Origin: Agrypnia vestita
Taxonomy: Eukaryota > Arthropoda > Insecta > Trichoptera > Phryganeidae
Reading direction: 5' to 3'
Assembly (NCBI GenBank): GCA_016648135.1
Contig: JADDOH010010140.1
Location: 1 to 64,000, forward strand
Length of the DNA: 64,000 bases
This document shows, in pieces, positions 11,540-23,529 of this stretch. Each line of letters starts with the position of its first letter. Position 1 is the stretch's first letter. Below the pieces are notes generated by a model. That model was not told the DNA's origin. It was given only the letters and a program-made list of their open reading frames with translations, and searched no databases. Position numbers and translations under genes: made by a program.

Positions 11540-13175
11540 CGGCAAACTATACCCCAACATTTATACGACCTAACATTTACATATATAAATGGAAATTCGT
11601 ACGTCTAGCATTTTACACGCCATGCGTGTGTACGATGGTAGATGTTATATAACAATATGTATGGAGAAATAATCCACAAACCACTATTAGTGACACTTTT
11701 ATAGTGGGTTCGATCCCTTAAGTTTTGTATACAAAATGTATTACATAGATAAAGGGTCCAAAAAATAATATGTCCCTTTATTAACGAAGTGGGGTTTTGA
11801 TGCAATTGTGTAGTATTTAAGAAGTCCTATAAATTTGCCTATTGGATCACCCTTCCAGGGCTAGTTTGAAATATGTAATCGCGAAGAGGGAAAATGTAGC
11901 TTAGCTCACTTGAAACAAGGATAAAAGCTAATTTTAATTATGAATCTCTAAATAAATTTAAAAAATACGTCTTATTCCTGGTTCGCTTATCCTTTTTGTA
12001 ATGATTTTTGTAAAAAACACCTTTAAAACTTTTATTTATACCATTTTCAAAAACGGTAAAAACATGGTACTCAAACTTAGGGACATCATTATAGATATCT
12101 TTTATAGATTTTCAATAATAGTTCTCGTGTGTCGACTTATTATTCTTTTTAAAATTATATATTAGTAATTTTATATTTTATGCCAAACACAACGAAAATT
12201 TAACGATAATTAAAAAGATTTCTATGTTTTCAATATTTAAATTTTAGTTTCCTGACAATTATGACTTAACTTAAATTGAACCATTGAAATGTATATCATA
12301 GTTTGAATTTTGTTTATTTATTTTTATTTTTAACGATGATTTACATTTTATCTCTAAGCATTTTGCTTGTCGTATAAAGTACTCACCTTTTAAATTGACA
12401 TCTCGTATATACAGGCGCATAAGTTTCCTTCATAAAAATGTTTGTGTAAAAAAATCCTATAGTCCCATTTTGTAGATCTGGATGAACTATCCCCTACTAG
12501 AGCAGTATCTATGTGCTGCATAAATAACCTTAAAATTATTTTCAATTAGTTCCAAAAAAGAAAAAAATTAGTTAAAGTTTTCCATTTCGTATTTTTTACA
12601 TATTAATAATCATTAATTCTATTTTTTGTTTATGTTACATTGGAGAATTTTTGTTCGCTTAAGAATATTAAAGCCGGAGAGTTTTATCGAATTCGAGCTA
12701 CTAATGCCATCTGTTAACGTTTCGACGAAGCTGTAGTATCAGATATTAATTTATTTCGAGCGCCACTTTTTTAAAACGACACAAATGTACGTTTACAAAT
12801 ATTTTAAAAACATTCAGATTCGTGGAATAATTTATCAAGTGTGAACACGAAAACCGGAAGATATATTTAATCTGTGATTTGTATAATGGAAGATGCTCAC
12901 TGCGGCAGGGTTATTCAGATGTATCTTCTGAAGCGAGGAATCTGTTTCCTGGTACTGGCTCTCCGTGTCTAATGGTCCATTTGCCATGTCGAAAGGTGCA
13001 CTAGACTTACCCATTCTCTCAGTGAGGTTCCCACAAATGCACCTACATATTTCTTTTTATGATAACGGACTCACGTCGAACCAATGTTTTTTTTTAAATT
13101 GACGTGAGTATACGCTAACGAGTCAAAAAAAAAATTATTCCATTTCTGACATTACAGAGAAAACATTTGAATATT
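11540..13175. other. AT-rich DNA, no gene seen
   Basis: A B-box-like GGGTTCGATCCC occurs near 11705 with no convincing A box or tRNA fold. A small GC-richer patch lies at 12890-13030. No coding frame of note. Confidence 0.35.
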
Positions 13176-13179
13176 TCTA

Positions 13180-13415
13180 TTAACGTATATTATAGATATC
13201 TCAGAGAGACAAAACTGTATTTCTTATGGGAAAGTAGGTAGAGAAGTCATTTGGGTGTACATAGGATTTATGACCTATCTTTATGGTTGGCTTAAGTGAT
13301 CACTTTACACATAAAGATAGGTCATAAGTCCTATGTACACCCAAATGACTTCTATACCTAATTTCCCATAAGAAATACAGTTTCGTCTCTGTGAGATATC
13401 TATAATATACGTTAA
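13180..13415. mobile_element. Near-perfect long palindrome, family B (core AAGTGATCACTT)
   Basis: Arms 13180-13285 and 13310-13415 (106 bp each) are inverted copies with roughly a dozen differences and hardly any gap. The spacer holds the perfect 12-bp palindrome AAGTGATCACTT (13294-13305). Outer right sequence (to about 13490) carries a further family segment with AAATCCAGCACTGTTCTG. No coding content. Other members: 13505-13640, 14320-14519, 60740-61020. As RNA the whole unit would fold into a hairpin of about 100 bp. Confidence 0.8.
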
Positions 13416-13504
13416 TTGATTAATAATGTACCTGTGACATAAATCCAGCACTGTTCTGAAAGATTTGAACAAACTCAATATATTCTGAATATTTCTAAAT
13501 GAAA

Positions 13505-13640
13505 ATATATTATAAGATGTCTTACAGAGATAACATTATATTTTTTATGGGAAAATAACATTATATTTTTTATGGGAAAATAGGTATGGAAGTCTTTGGG
13601 AAGCCAGCCGTACAATAGGGCTTACAACCTATATGGCATA
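13505..13640. mobile_element. Family B fragment with an internal 25-bp tandem duplication
   Basis: Matches one arm of the 13180-13415 palindrome (TATTATAAGATGTCTTACAG; GGTATGGAAGTCTT). The segment ACATTATATTTTTTATGGG... is present twice in tandem (13533-13557 and 13558-13582), a recent slippage or duplication. Confidence 0.6.
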
Positions 13641-14319
13641 CGGCGTATGATAGAATACCACGTCTATCAAATTTTTGAAAGTTGTATATATTATCATTTT
13701 ACATAACCACAATTTTAAATAACCACAGAAGTCACTATTGAGATATGTATTTTTATAATTGGAATTTTTTAGCAATATCCTTTATTTTGTAATGAGATTT
13801 TTCCGAATTACTAGCATTACACTAGAGTACGCCTGAAACATCATTTCATTTTTTTTAAACTACTTTTTAGACCAGTATTTTCATTCAGAATATTTTGAAT
13901 TTGTCCAAATTTTTTTCAGAACACAGTACTGGATTTTGTCACGGGGACATCATTAATCAATATATATTCATAGGGACATCATTAATTTCTAAATGATTTT
14001 AAAATATATTAATCATTTATTCATTTTCAATTTCAATTGAAAAATAATAGGTCTAGCTTAGTCCGACGCTACTGCTATTGAAACGGATAAATCATTTGTT
14101 ACTCTAGAGAAAATAAGTTTTTTTGTCTTGAATTCACCTGCTGCCTCTGCACAGCTCCTGTGTAACTGTCCACACGTACAAGCGGTTTTCTTACGGGAAG
14201 ATGTAGAAGGAAAAACAACCGAAACGTAATTCCATTGTGGCTCGCATCCGTTGCGCTCAGTGTCGCACCCGAAATGGTAAACTTTTAATTTTATTTAAAT
14301 AATTACTTATTTTTCAAAA

Positions 14320-14519
14320 GATTTTGAGTTTGTCCAAATTTTTCAAGAACACGGCACCGGATTTTATCCCAGGGATCAATTAAGATATATTATACATGTC
14401 TCATAGAGACGAAATTATATTTTTTATGGTAAAGTAGATATGGAAGTCTTTTTTATTTTTGGATGTCTTTATGGCTTACGACTTGTCGTACGGCTGGCTT
14501 AAGTGATCACTTTACACGA
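14320..14519. mobile_element. Family B half-copy
   Basis: Contains the outer segment (GAGTTTGTCCAAATTTTTC, then ACGGCACCGGATTTTATCC), one arm, and the core AAGTGATCACTT (14501-14512), but the second arm is missing. A related outer segment also lies at 13862-14000. Confidence 0.6.
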
Positions 14520-14529
14520 TGTAACGTTC

Positions 14530-15690
14530 ACCATTTCCACCCATGATAAAATACCAACATACATGTGAAACACTTCGACTGAAGAGCTGAAAATTTCAGT
14601 ATTATGAATTGGGGTGGATGGTGAATAATCTCGTCGATTTTCGGTATTTTTCTACCTATGCCATGACCAAAATCAACAAAGGAGAGTTATATTATATTTT
14701 ATATTTTGTGTTTTTTTTTCAACCCTTTTTATATAAAGTTGACAATATACACAGCTGATTATATAATTATAAAGATGACAATATATACTGTTGATTTTAT
14801 ATACAGTTGATTATATAGATGACAAATTTTTCTTGAAGAAATTAAAGGAATAGGCATTATTAGTTTAAAATTAATGAAAAAAAATCAAAAAACTTTTCTA
14901 AATTTCAGATTTCAGGTATTTAATCAAGGCACTCTGTATTGTTTCGTTATACGTTGCGATTTGATTAAATATCCTTAATCAGGAATATCGAGAAAGATTT
15001 TGTTTTTATTTTAAAATTATAATTTTTATTCTTTTGACTATTGAATTAAAAAATGTCGTCTACGTAAAAAGAGTTAAAAAAACACAAAAAATATAATATT
15101 TTTAAAACACAAATTCTTCATAAACTGATAGATTTTGCAACAATTTAAATGTTTAGGGTAATCGTTTACTTTGTAATATTATTTTAAAAAAAAAGAAATC
15201 TCACGAGACAGCTATAATTGTAATAAATTTGAGATAATCGTTTACTTTGTAATATTATTGAATAAAAAAGATATTTCAACACGCAGTTCAGTCATAAAAG
15301 TCCCACAAATTGGAGCAATTTTCTTAATTTTAAAAGATAGTACGTTTTGTAATTAATTAATTAATTAAATTTTTTAAAATTTGTTATTTTAACAATATAT
15401 CAGTATTTTAAATATATGTAACCTGATAAATAAAAAACGCAAGAGAAGATATCTATAAACCTTTTAGGTTTCCATTATTTTTTAAATATAAAAAAATAAA
15501 AAAATAAAAATGAGAAAAAATTGCGAAATTTACTCACTTTGCCGGACGATCATCTTAAATAATTGATAAATAGAATTATCTAGTAATATAGTCCTTTTTT
15601 ACGTTATTGCAAACATTATACAGGTATAAATATAATTGTACATATCTCTAATTTTTGATATATGAGAGATCGGTACAATTTGTGAAAGTT
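14530..15690. other. AT-rich DNA with a short direct repeat
   Basis: No gene seen. AATCGTTTACTTTGTAATAT occurs at about 15159 and again at about 15236 (period about 77 bp). Confidence 0.4.
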
Positions 15691-15905
15691 TTCTTTATGA
15701 TGGCAACGATCGCAGAATAGGTGGAAGAAGCCAAGCTGCGATGGAATGGCCATATTATTAGGAAACTAGTCACTATCGTTAAAACTATATGTACACACTA
15801 AACGAAGACAATGAGGAAGACCTCAAACATCTTGATGGTCAAACATCGAAGAGGAAATAAAGGACACCCGCATAAGTCAAGAGATCGTCCAGAACACAGC
15901 ATTCT
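15690..15905 (+). pseudogene. LINE reverse-transcriptase C-terminal relic
   Basis: The plus strand encodes VEEAKLRWNGHIIRK, the RLxWxGHxxR motif found after the reverse-transcriptase domain of non-LTR elements, then after about 20 codons a PQTS...WSNIEEEIK stretch typical of the end of that frame. Stops and frame changes interrupt it. It is a short, old fragment. Confidence 0.55.
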
Positions 15906-16159
15906 AGAAAATATGAAAAAAAAAAGATTATTTTAAAAACAAATATTGTAATGTCACAGTGCGTTGTTCTGTAAAAACACGACGAGATTCAGGTATTTTC
16001 CCGACATAAACCTTGCTTGGCCACTGTACATCTGTTGTAATTTTGATGTGGATATCATTTTTTATTTAGTAATCAAGCAACTCTGCTTGACATTTGGTAG
16101 GATAGGTGTCCTAGCTCCACATCAACAGACCTTTACCAGATGTAACAAAAGGTTTTTAA

Positions 16160-17140
16160 CCGTAGAAGCCTAATCTATCTTGGAGGTACATAAAGCCTTA
16201 ACATACATCTCAGAGGCGTACATATATAAATGACAACCTGTAGGCTAAAATATATCTATTTATGTCATATTTTTCGAAGGAATTTTAAGGTTGGGATATT
16301 AACTAATAATTAAACACAGATTTATCAATGAAAACTATAATCACAGTTATTATTACAACAAAATAAAAAAATACGCTTATATTCAAACAAAAAAAGTCAA
16401 CTTCTCAGAAATCAACTGAAACATATATTTTTTTTAAAAAATTTAATATTTTCTTAGCATTAATTACTTATTCTTAGGACATACATTAAAAGTAATCAGA
16501 TTTTTAATGACTAGCTATAATTTAAGCGCAAATATTCACAGACATCAACTTTGTGTTCGCAACATACTAACTTTTTGCACTTAAAGCACACTAATTTTGA
16601 CATTTTCTTTTTTTTGTAAGAGCAAAAAGCGTTTTTTACGTTTTTTGGACTCAGGTTCTCCTGCCTGAAGTTGATTACACATGCAGCATTCTTGTAAAGG
16701 GAAAACCTCTTCAGTAACATAATTATTTTCATCTTCGCTTTCAACGTCGTCCACAAACTGGTTGTCCTCGTCTTCAGAAGCTGATTCTCCTAGAGAAAGA
16801 TTGCCGAAATATCGTCACTGTGTAATCTATTAAACCGCGATATATTTATATCTGAAACAATGCCGAGATAAACATAAAATGTACAAAAAACTAACGAAAG
16901 TAAAATCACACAATCTTAGCCCAAAGTTACACAAAGCCTAAACATACGTCTCGCAGGCGTGTTGTACGTCAATAAGTCAGAAATGGCGGGACTTACCTTA
17001 CCGACACAGGCACCACCGGCAAGCTCCCGTGGGCTAATGAGTTGATTAAACAGCATGAGGCGCTAACTTCACCCGTTAGAAAGAGATAGAGAATTTTCGA
17101 TTTCGTGTACGCCTCGCAGGCGTAGATTAGGCTTCTAGGG
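16160..17140 (-). mobile_element. piggyBac-like element, non-autonomous, TTAA target site at both ends
   Basis: The ends are CCGTAGAAGCCTAATCTA at the left and the complement of CCCTAGAAGCCTAATCTA at the right, each flanked directly by TTAA (16156-16159 and 17141-17144). piggyBac elements insert at TTAA and have CCCTAGAA-type ends, so the assignment is strong. A subterminal motif, TCGCAGGCGT or variants, recurs near 16205, 16941 and 17107. The element is 981 bp, far shorter than an autonomous one, and carries only a decayed transposase remnant. Confidence 0.85.
16511..16805 (-). pseudogene. piggyBac-like transposase remnant: acidic segment and C-terminal Cys-rich domain
   Basis: On the minus strand, from about 16805, one frame encodes an acidic stretch (GESASEDEDNQFVDDVESED) like the N-terminal region of piggyBac transposases. 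It runs into a Cys-containing stretch (ECCMCNQ) and Lys/Arg-rich sequence. After a frame change, the frame ending at 16511 reads MSKLVCFKCKKLVCCEHK followed by VDVC, the CxxC...C..H pattern of the C-terminal zinc-binding domain. The whole DDD catalytic core is missing between them. The copy is an internal-deletion derivative that could move only with a transposase supplied elsewhere. Confidence 0.65.
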
Positions 17141-17144
17141 TTAA

Positions 17145-19300
17145 TATTGCTAACCGTCACGAAAATACGTAGATCATACTTCAAAGGAGTACATATCGCA
17201 AAGTATGCAGGTAGTATCAATGGATATTGAAAGAACTTATTTGTTGCATCGGCTGCATCCGCTCCCTCTCCGTGCCCCGCGCGAGCGCTTTATGCAAGTG
17301 CCACGGATGGACGCGCTCTGTCAACTTCGGGACGCCGTCGTTTGTGTCTTAGTCTTACTTGAACCATATTTCGAGACGATTTAAAAGACGACATTTAACT
17401 CTTAAAAATTTTTCAATATCTCATGTTTTTTAATATTTTTACAGTGGAATATTATAATTTGAAATAAATTTAATTTTAATAATTAATAAACACCATATTT
17501 TGATCCGATTTTAGATGTATTTAACGCGTTAAAATTCTTCAATATCTCATTTTTATATTTTTTTATTATTTTTACAGTAGAAGATACAAATTTTATGAAC
17601 GTATTATTAATTAATTATAATAATACACTACAAAATCTACGTAACATGAAACAGAAAATAATGAATTGTGTAAAATGCATGTTCCGCAAAAAGAGCAAGA
17701 TAATAATCCCCTCTTTACCAGCTTGTACGAGTAAGTGATTGCGTTAATTTACAACGCGTACTTTTTATCAACCCAAATCACGAATGTTATTACGCCCATG
17801 GTCAGGAAATTTTCCGCTCCAACGGCCACACGGGATCGGAAGTGGCTTGTTAAGCGCGCCTTTGTGCCCTGGTATGGTCGAGCGTCGCCCTCGATAGCCG
17901 CCCAGCCCGCAGCAGGCTCTGCAGCAGTCCCGCACTCCGAGTCCTCGGCGAAAAGTGACCATCGCCAGCGTCCTCATTCAGAGCCGTTTTAAGAATTCCG
18001 GGGCCCTGGGGCAGACTTTATCCGGGCCCTTGATTTCTTTAAAAACATTTTTTCACATCGAACCAAGCTTTCTTTTCAGTATTTCTGACTTATAAAACTT
18101 TTGTATTGAAAAATGATACAAACATTTTGATATCGCCTTTTTTTCCGTAACTGTCGATATTTCACCCAAAGTGTGAAGGAAGAAGACTCTCCCGAAGATT
18201 TTGCTACTAGTTACGAGACACTTGATGCATTTAAAGCCGGCAATAACATAATATACGTGTTCAGTGTATACCCATTTTTATTATGTATCTACGCTTATCA
18301 ATCATATCGACTATCCCTACATAAACTCAGACATCTGCCAAAAATTCATTTTTTACTTTTTTTTCCAATACATACTACTCAATACTCTTTTCAATACAAC
18401 ATTTAAAAATAAACGATTTTTTCGGAGTAAAAAACTGGAAATACGCACATTAAGTTAAACTATACTTCAAACAGCTCTCCTGTAAATTTTTTTTTCTATA
18501 GATGTCTTAGTTTACGTAGGGGCCGATGATATACACTTCTTCAATTGCGTGATTTTATATAAAATAGATACAAATAGTTTTTTAAAGTTGGTAGTTTTTA
18601 CGATTAATAAATGTCTCGGCATTGGCTGTGTAGGTACTGACCTCTTAATCTAATCTTATTTTTTTACATACGTGGCGTGTTCTTAAGCATGTATACAAAA
18701 AATCTTAATGTACAATTTAGAAACGAATCACCCTTACCAAAGTATCCCATTAATTTCCTCCAATTCATTTTCTTTCCATCAATTCCTCTCGCAGCGCGAA
18801 TGAGTAATCTGTATGCGCAGTATGTGACAAAGAAAATCGCTTTCACAGACGTAACAAAGTACGGGCCCCGACAAAAGTATAACTGATACACACAGGCGTA
18901 ACAAAAGCGTCGCCCCCCTCCCCGGGACATATTAAGTTAGTAAACAAGTGGCAAAAAAGCAGCTCTTTGCGCAGCACACAGAGCCCTCCGTACGTGTGTG
19001 TAATACGGCGCCTCCAACACACCCCCAGGCCGAGGGAACCCCTCACACCTCCGCGGGGAAAGCCCGCGAGAAATCACACCAGCACACTCGCGCCCGTATG
19101 CTAAATACCCGCCGAAGAAAGCCCCACTGTTTCTACGTTTCTTATTCTCTGGCACAATTCATTTCCAATGGGCCGTGCCACGGGAGAAGCGAACCTTCGA
19201 GGATTCGCCCTTAATTCGATGGCCATAAATTTGAGTACACCGTGACGAATTTCACTTGACGGTTAATCTTTTAAAAAGTAAGGAAACACTTCTCGTTAAT
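17145..19300. other. AT-rich DNA with GC-rich islands at about 17240-17350, 17790-18040 and 18895-19240
   Basis: No confident gene. The three islands have frames on both strands that look like composition artefacts. At 17400-17640 there is a diverged direct repeat around TTCAATATCTCAT. At 17990-18035 a GGGGCCCTGGGGCA...CCGGGCCC block forms short inverted repeats. The 18.9-19.2 kb island is C-rich on the plus strand and is followed by a non-repetitive stretch to about 19260. Confidence 0.35.
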
Positions 19301-19309
19301 TAGTTCTTC

Positions 19310-19760
19310 AATAATAACAAATTACTTTGTGGTAACATTATTAAAGGGAAAATATTTTGTATAAAACCACTATTTATTTAATAATCAACATATTTCAGGG
19401 CCAATGATCCCTTCCTCAGGTTACAACGTATACTTAAAAATTAATTTGGAAGTAGAGATATTAATAAAAACAAAAAATAAATATATGGGAGTTGAATAAC
19501 AAATATGAAACTAATGTTAAAACAAACTTAAAAGGTTCGCAAATAAGATTTATATTATTTATAATATTTAATTGATTTAACTGTAATTCTATGATATTAT
19601 GTTAAATTTCTAAACCCTTGTTAATATAAAAAAAATATTTTGTTTCCAAAAAATGCTTACAAAATTCTATCATACAATAGTTAAATTCTATCACTTTTTA
19701 AAAATGACTGCAATCGATACAAAATAATTTATCGTAACCCATGTGGATTATTCAATAAAT
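19310..19760 (-). other. Possible Penelope-type terminal repeat relic with hammerhead-like core
   Basis: On the minus strand at 19419-19393 the order is CTGAGGA, stem AGGG/CCCT with an 8-nt loop, then GAAA, then TATGTT. CTGAGGA satisfies the hammerhead core CUGANGA. A related copy with CTAATGA lies at 48181-48207, and flanking sequence (TTTGTGGTAACATTATTA) recurs at about 22395. Stem I and stem III are not convincing here, so I call it hammerhead-like only. Confidence 0.3.
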
Positions 19761-20190
19761 AGTAGATATATACAAAGCATTTTCTTTTTATGATAATTAG
19801 TTTATTCCAGCGTAATCGGGTTATATGTGAAAGATCCACCATACCTACAAAATATTACATGTGAGGGGATTCGGAGTAAGAACTTCACTTAGAATATGAC
19901 AAGAATACAGGACGATATGATTGAATGTGCTTATCTGGTAAAGAGTGTCGATTTCGCAATTGACAGCTGACTTTGAAAACATTTTTGTGGGTTTTAGAAG
20001 CATTTTATCAAATACACATGTATTATTTACCGTTAACACGCATGCATCGCCTTGGAAACAAATTTTCGGAATTTGTAGACATTTTTTTTTTTGTAGGAGC
20101 ATACCAGAATTAAAGAATTACTTAGACTAACAATAGAATTAATTACAATGGACTAAATTTTTACTTCTGTTTTGTTCCCTATGAATTAAG

Positions 20191-20388
20191 CTACTGATAC
20201 ACATGCTTATTAGTGGCACGTGAGCATGCGCAGTATCGACCTTCTTTAGGCCTTGCTTATTAGTGGCATGTGTGTACGCACATGCCACTAATAAGCAAGT
20301 TCTTGAGCATGCCACTCAGTGGCATGCTCAAGAATCAACCGCCGGTTGATTTATGAGCATGCCACTGATGAGCATGTGTATCTGTACC
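20191..20388. mobile_element. Foldback element built of several perfect hairpins
   Basis: Four nested or adjacent inverted repeats share the word GAGCATGCCACT or its complement. The outer arms are at 20192-20218 and about 20354-20387 (GATACACATGCT ends). Hairpins follow at 20252-20299 (21-bp arms), 20300-20334 (perfect 17-bp arms, 1-nt centre) and 20334-20350 (perfect 8-bp arms). There is no open frame. The size and outer repeats fit a MITE; the chain of hairpins is unusual. Confidence 0.75.
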
Positions 20389-20399
20389 TTTATATATAT

Positions 20400-22320
20400 T
20401 TTTTTATTATAAAGTATCCTAATTATTGTTTATTTCCTTTTTAAATATATTTTGTTTTATCTTTTATATTTATTTTTTGGTTTATTTTATCTTCTTATCT
20501 TATTTATCAGGTATATTGGTTTAATTATCTATATTTTAAAGGTCTCTAATTATTTCTTTTTGCTTGTATACTAATCATCGGTTATATATATTGTTCATTT
20601 CTATTGCTCATTATTTTATATTGTTACATTTTATACTGTTCATTTACCTTAAATATATTCTATTTATGTTATTATCTTTAATTATTTACTGTAAAACGTA
20701 TTTTATGTTAGGTATATAAAAATCCTTTTAACTTTCTTGTACTGTAAAATCCCACTAGGGCGTTTATTATTAATAAATAAGTAAATAAATTTTCAAAATC
20801 TATGCTCAGGCTTTAATATCAGTTACAAAAACGTTTATCTATTATTTTTCACATTCATTGGTTAAATGTATTTTTGCTTGTAATCTCCTTATATATAAAC
20901 GAAAGATTCAATAGAAGAACTGAACATATTATGTATTATACAAACACGTTACATCCATATCTCAAAAAGATCCAAAAAATACTTAATAACCCGCTAACCC
21001 AAACAGTATTTTATATTACGAATTATTGTACTAAACACGAAGACAGTTGTGCTTGCTTTAGGTTCGACGAGGATTCTCAGGTATACATGCTGATGAAGAA
21101 CGATTTAAAAAGAATGCTCTTCACTCTTCACCTCTTAACTTTTGATAGAAATGGCGTGACAGCATATTTACGCGAACGCTTAGCTTGTTCATCTGATACT
21201 CAGGGTGTCAGCTGAACCATTTCATTAACATTTTTCTTCCAAGGAACGGTGAAGCCATTTTCGCCACCAGGAAAAAAATTTATACATAAAAAAAATATTC
21301 ATTACATTTTCGACATGCAAAAAAGTCTCCAGTAAACAGAACAGAAAGAGAAAATATTATATTAATCATGCTAACTAATATCATACCGAAAAAATCTGTC
21401 AACAACTTAAGAAAAACTCGTTTTCATTAAGATTTTTGTAATGTTTCTCGCTCCACACGGAATCCCATCTGCACACGACAGGCGGCGACTGTGTTGGGCA
21501 CGCACACACGCTCACACATATCCATTCCAGGGGGTTGGGTGGAGGGTGGGGGCGGCCTACACACGGTGCGTGGCGATATCTGACGTTTCCGAATCGTGGT
21601 AAGAAGTAGGGGTGGACTACCTTTAAATTTAAATTTGAAAAAAAACATTAAAAAATAGGTAAGCGGACCTACATGGAATAGGTGTCACATCAATATGTTT
21701 TTCGTGTAATTATTCCGTTATAAGTATTCTAACTGTTTTCTTTTCCCTGTGCTATGAAAAATATGACTAACTTGTTGGTTTGGAATTAGGCTTACGGCCA
21801 CTGAATCGAACAATACACGGTGTACACACATAGCCAATGGCATGCATCAAGTGTCCTGTCGCATTTCTTTCCAGCGTTAAGCGACTCGTATAACGTTGCC
21901 TCTTTCTCGCATAGATACCTATCGCCAACGCACACCAATGTATGGTATGTGTCGGAATTATGCATTTTTTTAATGTGTAACATCTTTACACTCGTTTCAT
22001 GGGAGTTATTTCGTGAATGCGACGGAAATATATAATAAGAAGTAGGAAAGAGCGCGCGCTGCTTACAGTAGTTTGGATGGATGAAAAAACATGGCTCCAC
22101 ACACATACTCGTAATAAACATGACGCCTGATATTACTAATTTTGACCAAACCGTCATCGTATAGTTGAAACTTCCAAACGCGGATGAATACTATTCTCCC
22201 TAATGCCGTGCGTACTGAAGAAAACATTAAAGAGGCCGCCAAAGAAGTGCAGGAAATTATCATTCCTTAAGGGTCAACGAAAGTTCTATATTGATATCTA
22301 AAAACAATTACTTGAACCTA
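20400..22320. other. Noncoding DNA; GC-rich patch at about 21440-21620; repeat piece at 21740-21790
   Basis: A 113-codon plus frame (20874-21215) shows no recognisable domain and begins in AT-rich DNA; I do not call it a gene. 21740-21790 (GTGCTATGAAAA...ACTTGTTGG) matches the body of the SINE-like repeat at 52190-52345. 21440-21620 has Py-rich/Pu-rich GC blocks. Confidence 0.35.
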
Positions 22321-22334
22321 CAATTTTATTTATT

Positions 22335-22795
22335 TCTTAATTTACAGAGATAAGTAAATCAAAAGCAAATAACTTCTTCTTCAAATATAGCAAATTTATT
22401 TTGTGGTAACATAATTATAATTGATATAAATTAACTTTGTTAATGTTGAATTTTTCAATAAATAAGTGGTTTTAACAAACTTATTTTATATCAATCAAAA
22501 GCAAATACATGTTCTGTTGATGCATAGTTCGTTACATGAATCAATTTCTTTAAGTTAGTTAGGTAATGTATGCAAGTATTAATAAATTGACATTGTAATA
22601 TCGTATTCTTTTAAAATTTGAGATTAAACCTTTTTATTACCGTATCAATCAATCCTTTTCAAATTGATACATAAAATATTAACAAATTAATTAAAAACAG
22701 ACAATTTCCTGAATTATAATAACGTATTGAATCTATGAAATTTTGTTCATTTCTTAATTTACAGAGATGATTAAATCAAGAGCAGATTACATGGG
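22335..22795. repeat. Diverged direct repeat pair
   Basis: TTCTTAATTTACAGAGAT followed by AAATCAA-AGCA occurs at about 22335-22370 and again at about 22748-22785, with similar neighbouring DNA. No coding content seen. Confidence 0.45.
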
Positions 22796-23188
22796 AGAAT
22801 ATAGGCAGCGTAAATGCGATGAAAATTAAAACCTGGAAGAGTAGAGCCGAAAAATCACTTGAATATTAATACCCGACTAATATTTTCACAATCGTTGCTG
22901 AAAAAAATGTTGCACATCATTCGCGACTACTCTAAGACTCTCTCAATTATTTGCTTTTCGTTTCATTATTAAAGCCATCTGGTAGACATCGTTACATAGA
23001 GAAAGAACGATGATGGACGGAACTGCCACCACCGAAAGTGAGTCGGAGTAAAGAAGAAAGATTTTCCTCCTGAATCTCCGCCGATAAAGCGCATGGTCTA
23101 GACACTCAAAATATCTCTACTACAACAACTAGCTACTTACACAGTTGAAATTGTACTTACGGAGTATGTCCTCGTTCTTGTGTTGCAG

Positions 23189-23369
23189 AGCTCCGCGTGT
23201 TGTAATCGAGTGTATTCGAATACAGAGCGCGATATGTCTATATCCGAAAAGCTTTTACTTAAACTGCGGATACGTCGAATTCGGAAAATTTATGGAAACC
23301 GCACAAAACACGTCAATCTTCCAATAGAAGAAAAACTCCGAAATCTAAATGTCAACTGGTTCGGATTTG
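23189..23369 (+). other. Candidate internal exon (181 bp)
   Basis: A pyrimidine-leaning tract ending TTCTTGTGTTGCAG (to 23188) is a plausible splice acceptor, and GGATTTG followed by GTAAGT at 23370 is a good donor. Between them the 60 codons in frame with 23189 are open; the frame extends beyond on both sides (23180-23530). The interval is GC-richer than its flanks. The peptide has basic segments (KLLLKLRIRRIRKIYG) but no domain I know. Length 181 leaves phase 1 at the donor. No partner exon was found. It may be chance. Confidence 0.25.
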
Positions 23370-23529
23370 GTAAGTTAAAATCCTGGCCAGCGATTGGAGC
23401 AGAGTACCTCGAACGCCAATTTCGACCAATGACACTTCATTATTTCGATCGGCGGTCAGCGATCGCGAATCAGAGAATAATGTATTTTTTTGCTTTTTTC
23501 GACTTCATCATTATTTGCGCCATTTGGTA

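Noticed and set aside
11690..11725. B-box-like GGGTTCGATCCC as a tRNA gene
   Set aside because: No A box, acceptor stem or cloverleaf can be formed around it.
20874..21215. 113-codon open frame as a gene
   Set aside because: AT-rich, no domain, no splice or promoter support; plausible by chance in a window this long.
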